From contig LOET01000152.1 in assembly GCA_001515985.1 (NCBI GenBank), forward strand, positions 1 through 41,260: a stretch of DNA of 41,260 nucleotides. The letters are read 5' to 3'. A program made the translations under genes and the position numbers. Shown piece by piece: positions 8,154-18,400 of this stretch. The DNA is from Sphingomonadales bacterium BRH_c3. Lineage in GTDB: Bacteria; Pseudomonadota; Alphaproteobacteria; Sphingomonadales; Sphingomonadaceae. The notes beneath the pieces were generated by a model. That model was not told where the DNA came from, did no database searches, and worked only from the letters and a program-made list of their open reading frames with translations. Each line of letters opens with the position of its first letter. Within the stretch, counting starts at the first letter, position 1.

Positions 8154-8843
8154 TTGTTAAGGGCCAGTATTTGCGGGCTGATCGCCGTGGCGCTCACCGC
8201 ATGTTCTTCCACCAATCTGCCTCGCGGAGAACAGGCCTATGCCATGTTCCCGGCCCCAACCGGCGAAACGCGCCCCAGCGAGTACAAGATTGGCCCACTC
8301 GATGTGCTCAAGATTACCGTTTTCCAGGAACCGGATCTTTCCCTTGAAGAAGTGCCGGTCGATGCCAGCGGAGACGTGTTACTGCCACTGATCGGACTCG
8401 TAGAGGCAGCAGGGAAAACCGGAACAGAATTGTCCACCGCGATCGCTGGGCGCTTGGGGGAACGATATCTGATCGACCCCCAGGTTTCGATCATCGTGTC
8501 GCAATCGGCATCGCAGAACATAACAGTCGAAGGCGCGGTCAAGAAGCCGGGCATTTTCGAAATCCAGGGCCAGGCAAACCTGATTCAGGCCATGGCGCTC
8601 GCGGAAGGTCCAACGCAAACCGCCAAGCTGGGCGAGGTGATCGTGTTCCGGCGCAAGGAAGATGGACTGTACGCTGCACAGTTCAACCTTGACGACATTC
8701 GCAAGGGTCAGGCCGATAATCCGCAAATTTTGGCGGGTGATATCGTGGTAGTCGGCAATTCTTTCGCCAAGGCGCTGTTCCGCGATTTCCTGCAGCTCTC
8801 GCCGCTGCTGGCTACTGTCTTTGTGCGGCTTGATGGCCGCTAG
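8154..8843 (+). CDS. Polysaccharide export lipoprotein (Wza/GumB-like)
   Basis: Outer-membrane/periplasmic export component for exopolysaccharide or capsule. 229 residues. The N-terminus is a lipoprotein signal with lipobox LTAC (Cys17). The Poly_export domain follows from about residue 45 (YKIGPLDVLKITVFQEPDLS, then VPVDASGDVLLPLIGLVEAAG) and a SLBB-type domain at about 130-200 (ITVEGAVKKPGIFEIQGQANLIQAMALAEG). It is shorter than E. coli Wza (~380) and nearer to GumB of Xanthomonas. It lies 26 nt upstream of the Wzc-like kinase, the expected partner. A TTG start is used, with a strong ribosome site. Confidence 0.92.
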   Translation: MLRASICGLIAVALTACSSTNLPRGEQAYAMFPAPTGETRPSEYKIGPLDVLKITVFQEPDLSLEEVPVDASGDVLLPLIGLVEAAGKTGTELSTAIAGRLGERYLIDPQVSIIVSQSASQNITVEGAVKKPGIFEIQGQANLIQAMALAEGPTQTAKLGEVIVFRRKEDGLYAAQFNLDDIRKGQADNPQILAGDIVVVGNSFAKALFRDFLQLSPLLATVFVRLDGR

Positions 8844-8869
8844 GTTTTAAGGGTGGAAACTTCAAAAAG

Positions 8870-11080
8870 ATGAACCGCGCAGAAAGCCATATCGAAACCA
8901 TGGGCGGGAACGGCCGTGTCGCGGCAACTTTCGACGATCGATATGATGCCGATTACGAACGCAGCGGCCTGATTTCGATCGATCTTGAGGCTATATGGGC
9001 TGCAATCTACCGTTCGCGCTTCTGGATCGCGGGCATCGTATTGGGATGCCTTTTGCTTGGGGTCGTCATCACAATCCTTTCGACGCCGATCTTTCGCGCC
9101 ATTGCGACGGTGCAGATTGATCAGGAAGCAGCGAAGGTTTTGGGTACTGAAGATGCTGACGCGACCGCATCGATCTTTGATTCGGACCGCTTTCTGCAAA
9201 CGCAACTGGATGTGATACGTAGCCGATCATTGGCACAAGCTGTGGCGGAAGACCTGCAACTGTTCGACAACCCGCGCTTTCTCGAACAGATGAATGTCGA
9301 TGCTGGCTCCGTAGAAGCTAGCGTCCTTCCTCCTGAGGAAGCGCAACGCGAGCTGGTGATTGAAACGCTTGATGAGAACTTGAGCGTGAGTCTTCCACTC
9401 GATTCTCGTATCGCGTCGATTGCTTTTAATAGCCCCGACGGTAGCCTGGCTGCTCGCATTGCCAACAGCTTTGCCGAGAACTACATTCGCAACAATCTCC
9501 AGCGGAAGTTCGACACCTCTTCATACGCGCGTGAGTTTCTGCAGGAGCAACTGCAGGAAGCCGCCATCCGACTTGCCGAATCTGAGCGCGCGGCACTCGA
9601 ATACGCCCGCAGAACGCGTGTGATTGATGCTTCAAACGCGGCGGATGCGTCACGGTATTCAACGGCCAATCCGCGTTCGCTCGTTACAGCAACACTGGTG
9701 CAATTGAATAGCGACTATTCCGCTGCGCTTTCCCGCCGCATCGCAGCGCAACAAGCCTGGGAAACGGCGCGAGCGCAGGACCCGATCAATCTACCCCAAG
9801 CGCTCAACAATCTCGCCGTACAAAATCTCTTGGAAGAACGCGCCAAGGTGCAAGCCGAGTACGAGCAGGAACTGCAACGGCGGAAGGAGGAATTCCCCAG
9901 CGTCAAACAGGCCAAGGCTCGGCTGGATGAGTTAGACCGCCAGATCAACACTATCGCCACGAGCATCCAGCAGACGATCAAGGCGAGTTATGAGATTGCG
10001 CTGGAACAAGAGCGCGCGCTCGAGAGCCAGATTGTGCAGCTGAAAACCGAAACTCTCGATGAGCAGGAACTTGGCGTCCAGCTGGGGATCCTGCAACGCC
10101 AGACAGCCAATGACCGCCAGCTGTACGACTTGCTTCTGACCCGGTTCAACGCGCTCAATGCAGAGGCTGGCGTCCAGGCGAACAACGTCTCGATTGTTGA
10201 CCGCGCCACGCGCCCGGTCGAACCCGTCAGTCCAAATATCCCGCTCAACCTCGCACTGGCGCTATTGGGCGGGATCGGCCTAGCCGGGCTGTTCGTATTC
10301 GGACGGGAGCAGTTCTTCGACATGCTCCGCACACCGGATGATGTAGCCCGCAAATTGAGCTTACCACTGCTTGGCGCCAGCCCCAAGGCGGATGAAGGCC
10401 AAAGTGTTCAAGAACTTATCCTTGATCCCAAGACCGAAGTATCCGAACATTACGCAAGCCTACGTTCTTCGCTTGTCCTAGCGACCTCTCACGGACTGCC
10501 GAAAAGCCTCGCCTTTACCAGCGCGGTACAGGGTGAGGGTAAATCCTCGAGCTGCTACGCAACTGCCGTGGCTCTCAGCCGGATTGGCAAACGCGTGTTG
10601 GTGATTGACCTCGATTTGCGTCGCCCTAATCAGCACAACCTGTTCGGGATCAAGAATGGCGAAGGCATGTCGGACCTGTTGACCGGAAACAAACAGGCGG
10701 CTGAAGTAACGCATGCGACCGAGCATGAAGGTATATTCTTTATTCCCAGCGGCGGCATCCCGCCGAATCCAACTGACATGCTGGCAAGCCCGGCGCTGCG
10801 CACAGTCCTGCAAGACCTTAACACGCAATATGACATCGTGCTGGTCGACAGCCCACCGACACTTGGCCTCGCTGACGCCATCGAGATTGCAAGCGTTACC
10901 GAAGGCTGCCTGTTTGTGACCGAAGCGGGGCGTAATCGTGCCAACAATGTACGGGGCTCGATCAGCCGACTGCAAGGCGGGGGGGCAAAAGTCCTTGGTG
11001 TATTGATGACCAAGTTTGACGCGAAATCGGCAGGTTACTCTTATAGCTATGGCTACAGCTATGATTACAAGAACGGGTAA
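8870..11080 (+). CDS. Wzc-like chain-length regulator / BY-type tyrosine autokinase
   Basis: Inner-membrane co-polymerase that sets polymer length and couples synthesis to export. 736 residues. The Wzz domain lies at ~35-480 between two membrane helices (IYRSRFWIAGIVLGCLLLGV near 45-65 and LALALLGGIGLAGLFVF near 460) with a long coiled-coil periplasmic part between. The cytoplasmic BY-kinase is at ~520-736: Walker A GEGKS (555-559), A' VLVIDLDLRRP (~577-587) and Walker B IVLVDSPP (~655). The C-terminal tail has six alternating tyrosines (AGYSYSYGYSYDY), the autophosphorylation cluster. No low-molecular-weight tyrosine phosphatase (Wzb) gene is in the window. It is probably cotranscribed with the export lipoprotein gene. 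Confidence 0.95.
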   Translation: MNRAESHIETMGGNGRVAATFDDRYDADYERSGLISIDLEAIWAAIYRSRFWIAGIVLGCLLLGVVITILSTPIFRAIATVQIDQEAAKVLGTEDADATASIFDSDRFLQTQLDVIRSRSLAQAVAEDLQLFDNPRFLEQMNVDAGSVEASVLPPEEAQRELVIETLDENLSVSLPLDSRIASIAFNSPDGSLAARIANSFAENYIRNNLQRKFDTSSYAREFLQEQLQEAAIRLAESERAALEYARRTRVIDASNAADASRYSTANPRSLVTATLVQLNSDYSAALSRRIAAQQAWETARAQDPINLPQALNNLAVQNLLEERAKVQAEYEQELQRRKEEFPSVKQAKARLDELDRQINTIATSIQQTIKASYEIALEQERALESQIVQLKTETLDEQELGVQLGILQRQTANDRQLYDLLLTRFNALNAEAGVQANNVSIVDRATRPVEPVSPNIPLNLALALLGGIGLAGLFVFGREQFFDMLRTPDDVARKLSLPLLGASPKADEGQSVQELILDPKTEVSEHYASLRSSLVLATSHGLPKSLAFTSAVQGEGKSSSCYATAVALSRIGKRVLVIDLDLRRPNQHNLFGIKNGEGMSDLLTGNKQAAEVTHATEHEGIFFIPSGGIPPNPTDMLASPALRTVLQDLNTQYDIVLVDSPPTLGLADAIEIASVTEGCLFVTEAGRNRANNVRGSISRLQGGGAKVLGVLMTKFDAKSAGYSYSYGYSYDYKNG

Positions 11081-11180
11081 TCAGAACAAATTATAAATCT
11101 TTAGTAAAACTATGTCTTCAGAGAGGGGGCTCGTGCAACCATGGATAGTCAAAATTTAAAGTTGGATTGCAGGCCATAGC

Positions 11181-12014
11181 ATGAGTACTTTGCGCAAAAT
11201 CAGCCGAAAAACGAAAGGTAAATCGCATATATTTCGACTCCTAGGGCCACACCACGTCCGGAAACTCCAGTCGCTTCTCTCAAAGCGGCAGATCGAAGAA
11301 GTGGACTTGGTCTATGACTATTTCCGCTCAGAGGCTGTCGAAGCAGATCGGCTCATGGTCGACGTTGGTGCGCACTACGGCACTTCCCTTGGCAGATTTG
11401 CCGCCGATGGCTGGAACGTGCACGCGTTCGAGCCTGACGATCACAATCGCGCAGTTCTCGAAATTAGGCATGGCTACCGAAAGAATCTTACCATAAACAG
11501 TTCTGCAGCGTCCGACACTTCGGGGGGCGAAGCCGAATTCTTTACAAGCGAAGTAAGTACTGGAATTTCGGGCCTTAATGCCTTCGACACCAGTCATACC
11601 TCATCACAAAAGGTGCCGTTGGTCAGGTTAGATGATTACTGTTTCAGTAACGGTATCGACCGTATTGATTTTCTGAAGATCGATACCGAGGGCCATGATC
11701 TGATAGTCCTAAGAGGACTCGATTTAGCCAAGATCTGCACTGACGTCATCTTGTGCGAGTTCGAGGACAAGAAGACGCTGCCACGCGGATACGACAGGAA
11801 AGAAATGGCAGATTACCTATCTGATCAGGGCTACCAGATCGTGGTATCCGAATGGTTCCCAATCGAAGCTTATGGCGCAAGACATCGCTGGAAGGGCTTT
11901 AGGAACTCTATGGTGGAGACGGGTCCGGATTCATGGGGGAACATCATTGCTTTCCGAGATAAGATGCCAAGCGCATTGATCGCGCGGTATGCTAGGCGAT
12001 CCGCCTCGATTTAA
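11181..12014 (+). CDS. FkbM family methyltransferase (first copy)
   Basis: SAM-dependent methyltransferase of the FkbM family, which O-methylates sugars or other hydroxyls. 277 residues. The SAM-binding motif I is DVGAHYG (61-67), followed by the acidic FEPD (83-86). The family signature FLKIDTEGHD is at ~164-173, with the downstream CEFED. The N-terminal 40 residues are basic and probably not part of the fold. 100 nt of AT-rich DNA separates it from the kinase gene. In a polysaccharide cluster the likely acceptor is a sugar of the repeat unit, perhaps the fucose made by the next two genes. The acceptor is not determinable from sequence. Confidence 0.85.
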   Translation: MSTLRKISRKTKGKSHIFRLLGPHHVRKLQSLLSKRQIEEVDLVYDYFRSEAVEADRLMVDVGAHYGTSLGRFAADGWNVHAFEPDDHNRAVLEIRHGYRKNLTINSSAASDTSGGEAEFFTSEVSTGISGLNAFDTSHTSSQKVPLVRLDDYCFSNGIDRIDFLKIDTEGHDLIVLRGLDLAKICTDVILCEFEDKKTLPRGYDRKEMADYLSDQGYQIVVSEWFPIEAYGARHRWKGFRNSMVETGPDSWGNIIAFRDKMPSALIARYARRSASI

Positions 12015-12117
12015 CCTGTAGCGTAAGGCGGAGAAGTGTGTTTCATCTCAACGCACACTGATACAGACTCCTGTTATGTTCCAGAGGCTCAATGTTAAAT
12101 GACGCAGATCAGAGAAA

Positions 12118-13181
<1,064 letters not shown>

Positions 13182-13185
<4 letters not shown>

Positions 13186-14135
13186 TGATCTACCCATTGG
13201 AAGGAAAAAGGATCTGGTTGGCAGGGCACGGCGGGATGGTGGGCCGTGCTCTTGCGCGCCAATTACAGAAAGAAGACGCAACTGTACTGGTTCGTACGCG
13301 CCAGGAGCTCGACTTGGCAGATTACAAAGCTACATTCGAATGGATTGGAGATAACAAACCCGATACCGTGATTGTAGCCGCCGCACAGGTTAGCGGAATC
13401 ATTGGTAATCAGCTCTACCCTGCGGACCATCTCTACAACAATCTTGTCGTCGCAATGAATATCATCCATGCGGCACACCAGCACAAGGTTGAAAAGCTTC
13501 TATATCTTGGGTCCTCCTGCATCTACCCGAAGTTCGCTGAAATACCGATCAACGAAGATTCACTTCTTTCTGGACCGCTGGAACCGACCAACGAAGGCTA
13601 TGCCATCGCCAAGATAACAGGCCTCAAATTGGCTGAGCTCTACAGGCAGCAATACGGCCATGACTTTATCTCAGTGATGCCCACCAATATGTATGGCCCA
13701 GGCGATAACTTTGATCCTGAGACCAGTCATGTGATCCCGGGCCTGATCCAGCGAATTCACCACGCCAAGATCAATGGAGCGGACAGCATCACCATCTGGG
13801 GAACAGGTACGCCCATGCGCGAAATGCTGCATGTTGATGATGGAGCCGAGGCGATGCTTCATGTGCTAAAAAACTATTCAGGCAAGGGCCATATCAACAT
13901 TGGGTCGGGTGTGGACTGGACAATTCTCGAGCTTGCCGAAGCAGTTTGTCGAACTGTCGGATTTGAAGGAAAGGTTGAATGCGACAAGTCCAAGCCAGAC
14001 GGTACTGCGAGGAAACTTATGAACAGCGACAAACTTCGTGCCCTCAGGTGGGCACCCAAGATCGGTCTCGAAGAAGGGCTGCGCGATGCGTATGACTGGT
14101 ACCTGCGTGAAGTTTGGGCAGGTGGTACTGCATGA
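13182..14135 (+). CDS. fcl: GDP-L-fucose synthase (epimerase/reductase)
   Basis: Bifunctional 3,5-epimerase/4-reductase completing GDP-L-fucose from the Gmd product with NADPH. 317 residues. It shows the Rossmann motif GHGGMVG (15-21), the family stretch [11 protein letters not shown] (67-76), active-site S111/C113 in LGSSCIYP, and the Y140-x3-K144 dyad in YAIAK. The motif [21 protein letters not shown] is the GDP-fucose synthase signature. It is translationally coupled to gmd through ATGA and to the next gene in the same way. Together with gmd it shows that the polymer very likely contains L-fucose. Confidence 0.96.
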
Positions 14136-14902
14136 CCAAGCTCCAACCACCACCTCAGCAGCCCTTGTTTGAGACATTCGATGTACTTGGCCTGCCAATC
14201 GCCGCCGTCACTCCCGCAAGGGCTTCTAAGATAATCCACTGCTGGGCAGAGGATGACAAAGGTCGAATGGTCTGCCTGAGAGACGTGCACGGGATCATGC
14301 GCGCCCTTGATGACAAGGACCTATTCGACATCCACCTAGCTGCAGATATGCTCAGCCCTGATGGCACGCCATTGGCCCTGATAGGGAAGTGGCGCGGGGT
14401 CGACGTTGAACAGACATGCGGCGCGAATTTGCTGGAACGCATGATGGAAGATTCGATGCGATCAGGCTTGAAGCATTACTTTTACGGCGGAAACAACGGT
14501 GTTGCAGAAGAAATGGTTGCGATACTTCGTGATAGCTACCCGGGAATCGATATTGTCGGTTTCGGCACTCCGCCTTTCAGGCCTTTGACGTCGGATGAAT
14601 TTCAAGCGCTGGTCGATGAGATCCGCCGAACCAAAGCGGATGTCGTCTGGATTGGATTATCGACACCCAAGCAAGAAATCCTCATGCACCAACTCAAACC
14701 CCACATCAGCGCGACTGCTCTTGGAATCGGCGCAGTTTATGATTTTGTCACGGGACGCGTCAAACGTGCTCCCAGATGGATGCAGCAAATGGGGCTAGAA
14801 TGGCTTCATAGGTTTCTTTCGGAACCTAGAAGGCTGTGGCGACGCTATCTCGTGCTTGCGCCCCGTTTTGTCTGGCGTGTTGCGTTCTCCAAAGGTAGAT
14901 AA
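14132..14902 (+). CDS. WecG/TagA/CpsF family glycosyltransferase (GT26)
   Basis: Cytoplasmic-face glycosyltransferase; family members transfer ManNAcA, ManNAc or glucose to a lipid-linked primer. An open frame begins at 14114 but ATG 14132 overlaps the fcl stop as ATGA and has AGGTGG 6 nt upstream, so 14132 (256 residues) is preferred. Family motifs are LSPDGTPLALIG (the DGxP signature), CGANLLERM, the VVWIGLSTPKQE motif typical of GT26 (usually GxPKQE), and a basic C-terminus RWMQQMGLEWLHRFLSEPRRLWRRY, a region implicated in membrane association. It probably adds an early sugar of the repeat unit. Confidence 0.92.
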   Translation: MTKLQPPPQQPLFETFDVLGLPIAAVTPARASKIIHCWAEDDKGRMVCLRDVHGIMRALDDKDLFDIHLAADMLSPDGTPLALIGKWRGVDVEQTCGANLLERMMEDSMRSGLKHYFYGGNNGVAEEMVAILRDSYPGIDIVGFGTPPFRPLTSDEFQALVDEIRRTKADVVWIGLSTPKQEILMHQLKPHISATALGIGAVYDFVTGRVKRAPRWMQQMGLEWLHRFLSEPRRLWRRYLVLAPRFVWRVAFSKGR

Positions 14903-14993
14903 AGCGGCTGGTGTTCTCTGAAGAACGGCGCGCAAATACCGCTGGCCGTGGGCGCGGAATCTTCATTCTCCATCCAACTTGATATGGCGGGTT

Positions 14994-15809
14994 ATGTTCA
15001 AAAGATTTTCCATGTCAGAGATAACCTTTGAACGGGTTAGCGGTCACCTGAAACGACGCATTGCGTATCTGGACAGTTTGCGAAACTGGTATGCATCCGA
15101 GTTTGGACGCACCAACCGCGAAACTCTAGCAGCCCTAAAAAACAAACATGCGGGCGAGCGCGCAATCATCATCTGCAATGGGCCGTCACTCAAAAAAACC
15201 GACATGTCATTGGTGGAACGCGAAACAAGCTTTTGCATGAACCGGTCCTACCTGATGTTCGAGGAATGGGGTTTTACACCGACTTATTTCACGCTGACCA
15301 ATGAGTTGGTCTTGCGGCAGTTTCTCGACGATATCAGGGCACTGGCAATGCCCAAATTCACGGATTTCGCCTATCGAGAACTACTCAGGCCTGAAGATGA
15401 CACGAGATATTTCCGGCTCCCGCCAAGGCTCGCCGATAGGTTCGAGGGCGACCTGCAAAGACCGATAAGTAGCGGGGGAACGGTTACATTTGCCACTCTC
15501 CAGATCGCTTTTTTCCTCGGTTTTAGCAAGGTCATCATAATTGGCATGGATCATCGCTTTAAAGCGAGAGGCGTTCCTTCGGCAGCTGAGATCCGGCATA
15601 ATGAAGTCGATGAAGACCACGCCCATCCGAATTATTTTCCAAAAGGAATGAAATGGGAATTGCCGGATCTCATCCGATCGGAACTCGCTTACAAGCAAGC
15701 TCGGAATCAATACGAGAAACATGGTCGCCGAATAATCGATGCAACCGTTGACGGCGCCTGCACCGTTTTCGAGAAAATCCCATTGCACGAGGCTTTGGCT
15801 AGACCTTAG
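14994..15809 (+). CDS. DUF115 / GT42-like putative glycosyltransferase (CMP-sugar type?)
   Basis: 271 residues from ATG 14994; TTG 14979 and ATG 15012 are also possible and none has a clear ribosome site. Residue numbers below count from the TTG. I recognise the fold family shared by DUF115/MptE-like proteins and GT42 sialyltransferases: IIICNGPSL (63-71, compare A-G-N-G-P-S-L in CstI/II), FCMNRS (85-90), SSGGTVTFATLQIAFFLGF (164-182) and IIIGMDHRF (186-194), followed by an HAHPNYF stretch. The GT42 members use CMP-activated sialic acids. A CMP-sugar synthetase homologue is encoded 1.9 kb downstream in the same cluster. The homology is recalled, not computed, and the donor is inference. Base composition is more AT-rich than the flanking housekeeping genes. 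Confidence 0.6.
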   Translation: MFKRFSMSEITFERVSGHLKRRIAYLDSLRNWYASEFGRTNRETLAALKNKHAGERAIIICNGPSLKKTDMSLVERETSFCMNRSYLMFEEWGFTPTYFTLTNELVLRQFLDDIRALAMPKFTDFAYRELLRPEDDTRYFRLPPRLADRFEGDLQRPISSGGTVTFATLQIAFFLGFSKVIIIGMDHRFKARGVPSAAEIRHNEVDEDHAHPNYFPKGMKWELPDLIRSELAYKQARNQYEKHGRRIIDATVDGACTVFEKIPLHEALARP

Positions 15810-15889
15810 TCAAACACAATACGCCACACTGATGCACCGGCAGACTGGTCCGCGAAACCAAGCACTCATCCGTCAACGGGGAAAGAGAA

Positions 15890-16672
15890 ATGTCAGACGT
15901 TGAGAAGATCTTGAAGAACCTCCCCTATTATGGCGGAATATATATTCGAGAATTGGCGCTCGCTGCCCGGCTCGCTCTGAAAGGTCGCGTGCACCAATAT
16001 CAGGAAGTTCGCGCCCTGCGAGCCTTCCTCAAGACCTTCGAGGTCGATTGCGTCTTTGATGTGGGCGCCAACCATGGTCAGTATGCAAGGATGCTGCGCC
16101 GAGATGTGGGCTACAAGGGCCTGATCCTATCATTTGAGCCCGCACCGCAAGTCTTTCAGCCGTTGATGAAAGGTACTGAACATGACCGCGATTGGTATGC
16201 GTTCCACATGGCGCTTTCGGATTCCGATGGAACCGCACCGTTCCATATCATGGCCGGTGACCAATGTAGTTCGCTCAATGCGCCCGCCCTGGAAATGCCT
16301 GAGCCGTTTTCAGAGATAAACAGGGTGGTGGAGACCGTTGATGTCCAGTTGCGTCGACTCGACGGCCTATTCAATGAGTTCGCAGACCAGTTCGGGTTCA
16401 AGCGCCCCTATCTCAAACTCGATACCCAGGGGCATGATCGCCAGGTCACGATGGGTGCCGGCAAATGCCTCCATAGATTTCTTGGGATTCAAACAGAGCT
16501 TGCTGTCAGGATGATTTATGAGCACGCGACTGATTATCGCCAGATGATTGCAGATCTCGAGGTTGCCGGCTTTGTGCCCAATGCCTTTTTCGCCAACAAC
16601 AGAGGGCACTTCCCGTTACTCTACGAACTGGACGGCATTTTCATCAATACGGACCTGTTGGCCGACAATTAA
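15890..16672 (+). CDS. FkbM family methyltransferase (second copy)
   Basis: 260-residue SAM-dependent methyltransferase. Motif I is DVGANHGQYARML (57-69), then LSFEPAP, and the family signature YLKLDTQGHDRQV (~174-186), the counterpart of KIDTEGHD in the first FkbM gene. The N-terminal ~45 residues are unrelated to that copy, so the two are not a recent duplication. GGGGAAAGAGAA precedes the ATG as ribosome site. Two different FkbM enzymes suggest two O-methylations in the repeat unit. The acceptors are unknown. Confidence 0.86.
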   Translation: MSDVEKILKNLPYYGGIYIRELALAARLALKGRVHQYQEVRALRAFLKTFEVDCVFDVGANHGQYARMLRRDVGYKGLILSFEPAPQVFQPLMKGTEHDRDWYAFHMALSDSDGTAPFHIMAGDQCSSLNAPALEMPEPFSEINRVVETVDVQLRRLDGLFNEFADQFGFKRPYLKLDTQGHDRQVTMGAGKCLHRFLGIQTELAVRMIYEHATDYRQMIADLEVAGFVPNAFFANNRGHFPLLYELDGIFINTDLLADN

Positions 16673-16756
16673 ATCCGCGCCGTAAACAATGCGCCGTCGG
16701 CCACCACTTCCCGTGTTTATTGAAACCGAAATTTAAAGCTTTGGAGAAAGATTGAG

Positions 16757-17653
16757 ATGTCGGCTTCAAGTGATGTCAGCGTAGTTATCCGGACGCTGAA
16801 TGAGGCCAAATGGCTGCCGCAATTGCTCGACGCGATAGATAGACAAGAAACCGGCGGCATGGCTGTCGAAGTAGTGATCGTCGATTCAGGCTCAAGTGAT
16901 GGAACGTACGAAATTGGTGCCAAACGAAATTGCAAGATGGTGAGAATTGCCAAGGTCGATTTCACATTCGGGCGCTCGCTGAATTACGGTTGTGAAGCTG
17001 CAAATGGTCGGTGGCTCGTATTCGTTAGCGGCCATTGCATCCCGGCGAGCAAGCGTTGGTTGACGGATTTGATAGCCCCATTGCGAAATGGGACATGCAG
17101 CTACACATATGGTCGGCAAATCGGACGCGAGCCGATAACAAAGTTCTCGGAAGGCCAGCTCTTCGCAAAATATTTCCCTCAAACTAGTTCTGTCCCGCAA
17201 GAAGGTTTTTTCTGTAACAATGCCAATTCTGCGCTCAGCAAGAGCCTGTGGTCCCAGCATAAATTTGACGAAGAACTGACTGGGCTGGAAGACATGGAAC
17301 TGGCTAAGCGGATCTATCAGATGGGCCACAAAATTGGTTATGTGGCCGAAGCTGCGGTTGAGCATATTCACGAGGAAAGTTGGGCGCAAGTTCGGCGGCG
17401 GTATGAGCGCGAGGCACTCGCATTACGCGACATCATGCCTGAGGTAACTCTTGGGAAACGTGATTGCTTGCGATACATCACTGCTGGCGTTCTACTTGAT
17501 GCTGCTGCTGCCGTTAGGGACCGCAGGCTGCACCGGACTGTTATGGAAATCATCCTTTTCCGCACTATGCAATACGTCGGAACCTACAAAGGCAACCATC
17601 TCCATCGACAAATTTCGCGTGAAACCAAAGAGCGATACTTTTATCCGCGATGA
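16757..17653 (+). CDS. Family 2 glycosyltransferase
   Basis: 298-residue inverting GT-A enzyme that would add one sugar of the repeat unit on the cytoplasmic face. It opens with VSVVIRTLNEAKWLPQLLDAI and VVIVDSGSSDGT (nucleotide-binding Asp), and reaches GLEDMELAKRI, where the ED is the usual catalytic-base position. The expected metal-binding D-x-D region reads SGHCIP, less typical but seen in other GT2 proteins. The C-terminal ~100 residues hold a basic amphipathic region. GGAGAAAG lies 7 nt before the ATG. Donor and acceptor are unknown. Confidence 0.88.
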   Translation: MSASSDVSVVIRTLNEAKWLPQLLDAIDRQETGGMAVEVVIVDSGSSDGTYEIGAKRNCKMVRIAKVDFTFGRSLNYGCEAANGRWLVFVSGHCIPASKRWLTDLIAPLRNGTCSYTYGRQIGREPITKFSEGQLFAKYFPQTSSVPQEGFFCNNANSALSKSLWSQHKFDEELTGLEDMELAKRIYQMGHKIGYVAEAAVEHIHEESWAQVRRRYEREALALRDIMPEVTLGKRDCLRYITAGVLLDAAAAVRDRRLHRTVMEIILFRTMQYVGTYKGNHLHRQISRETKERYFYPR

Positions 17654-17698
17654 TAATCTGTGCGCCGATAATTCAACGCATTCAATAGGGGTTCTGAG

Positions 17699-18400
17699 GT
17701 GAAAAGACTAGTGTCTCTGCTTCCAATGAAAGCACACAGCGCCAGGGTGTCAGGCAAAAATTTCAAGGTACTAGGTAACAAACCTCTCTTTCGATGGATA
17801 CTCGATACCCTTCTTTCGATAGGGGAGATCGAACAAGTTGTTATCAATACAGATGCTCGCGATGTCTTGCTTGAGAACGGTCTGGACGACGGTTATGGTT
17901 TCGGCAGAGTATTGATCCGCGACCGGAAACCGGAACTCTGCGGAGACTTCGTGCCGATGAACGACATCATCTCCGATGACATCAATGCGATTGATGCAGA
18001 GGCCTATCTCATGACACACACAACCAATCCGTTCTTGTCTTCCGCTACTATATCTGCGGCCCTGCAAGCCTATCGCCAGGCGCTGGCCAATGGTGATGCT
18101 GACTCGCTTTTTTCGGTCAACAAGATCCAGACCCGATTCTATCGCGGTGATGGAAGCGCAATAAACCACGATCCGAAAGTGCTTTTGCGAACACAGGACC
18201 TTGAACCTTGGTTCGAAGAGAATTCAAACCTCTACATCTTTAATCGTGATAGCTTTGACAGCACTGATGCACGAATTGGTGCATGGCCGCTTATGTACGA
18301 GACACCCGCTCTCGAATCCATGGACATCGATACTCCGGCGCAATGGGAACTGGCTTCCGCGCTCGCGGCCTATCGTATTAAAAGTGAGATGCCCTCATGA
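17699..18400 (+). CDS. Acylneuraminate/Kdo-type cytidylyltransferase family protein
   Basis: 233 residues of the NeuA/KdsB nucleotidyltransferase fold, which activates 2-ulosonic acids (Neu5Ac, Kdo, legionaminic acid) as CMP derivatives. The N-terminal CTP loop reads LLPMKAHSARVSGKN (residues ~7-21), a variant of the R-x-G-S-K-x-x-x-K-N motif. LMTHTTNPF (~102) is the counterpart of L-x-P-T-S-P-L, and DIDTPAQWELA (~212) is the metal-binding C-terminal motif. GTG 17699 overlaps a GAGGTG ribosome-like stretch. The stop overlaps the next gene by 4 bp. No NeuB-type synthase is in the window, so the substrate is probably not made by the sialic acid route. Confidence 0.85.
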   Translation: MKRLVSLLPMKAHSARVSGKNFKVLGNKPLFRWILDTLLSIGEIEQVVINTDARDVLLENGLDDGYGFGRVLIRDRKPELCGDFVPMNDIISDDINAIDAEAYLMTHTTNPFLSSATISAALQAYRQALANGDADSLFSVNKIQTRFYRGDGSAINHDPKVLLRTQDLEPWFEENSNLYIFNRDSFDSTDARIGAWPLMYETPALESMDIDTPAQWELASALAAYRIKSEMPS

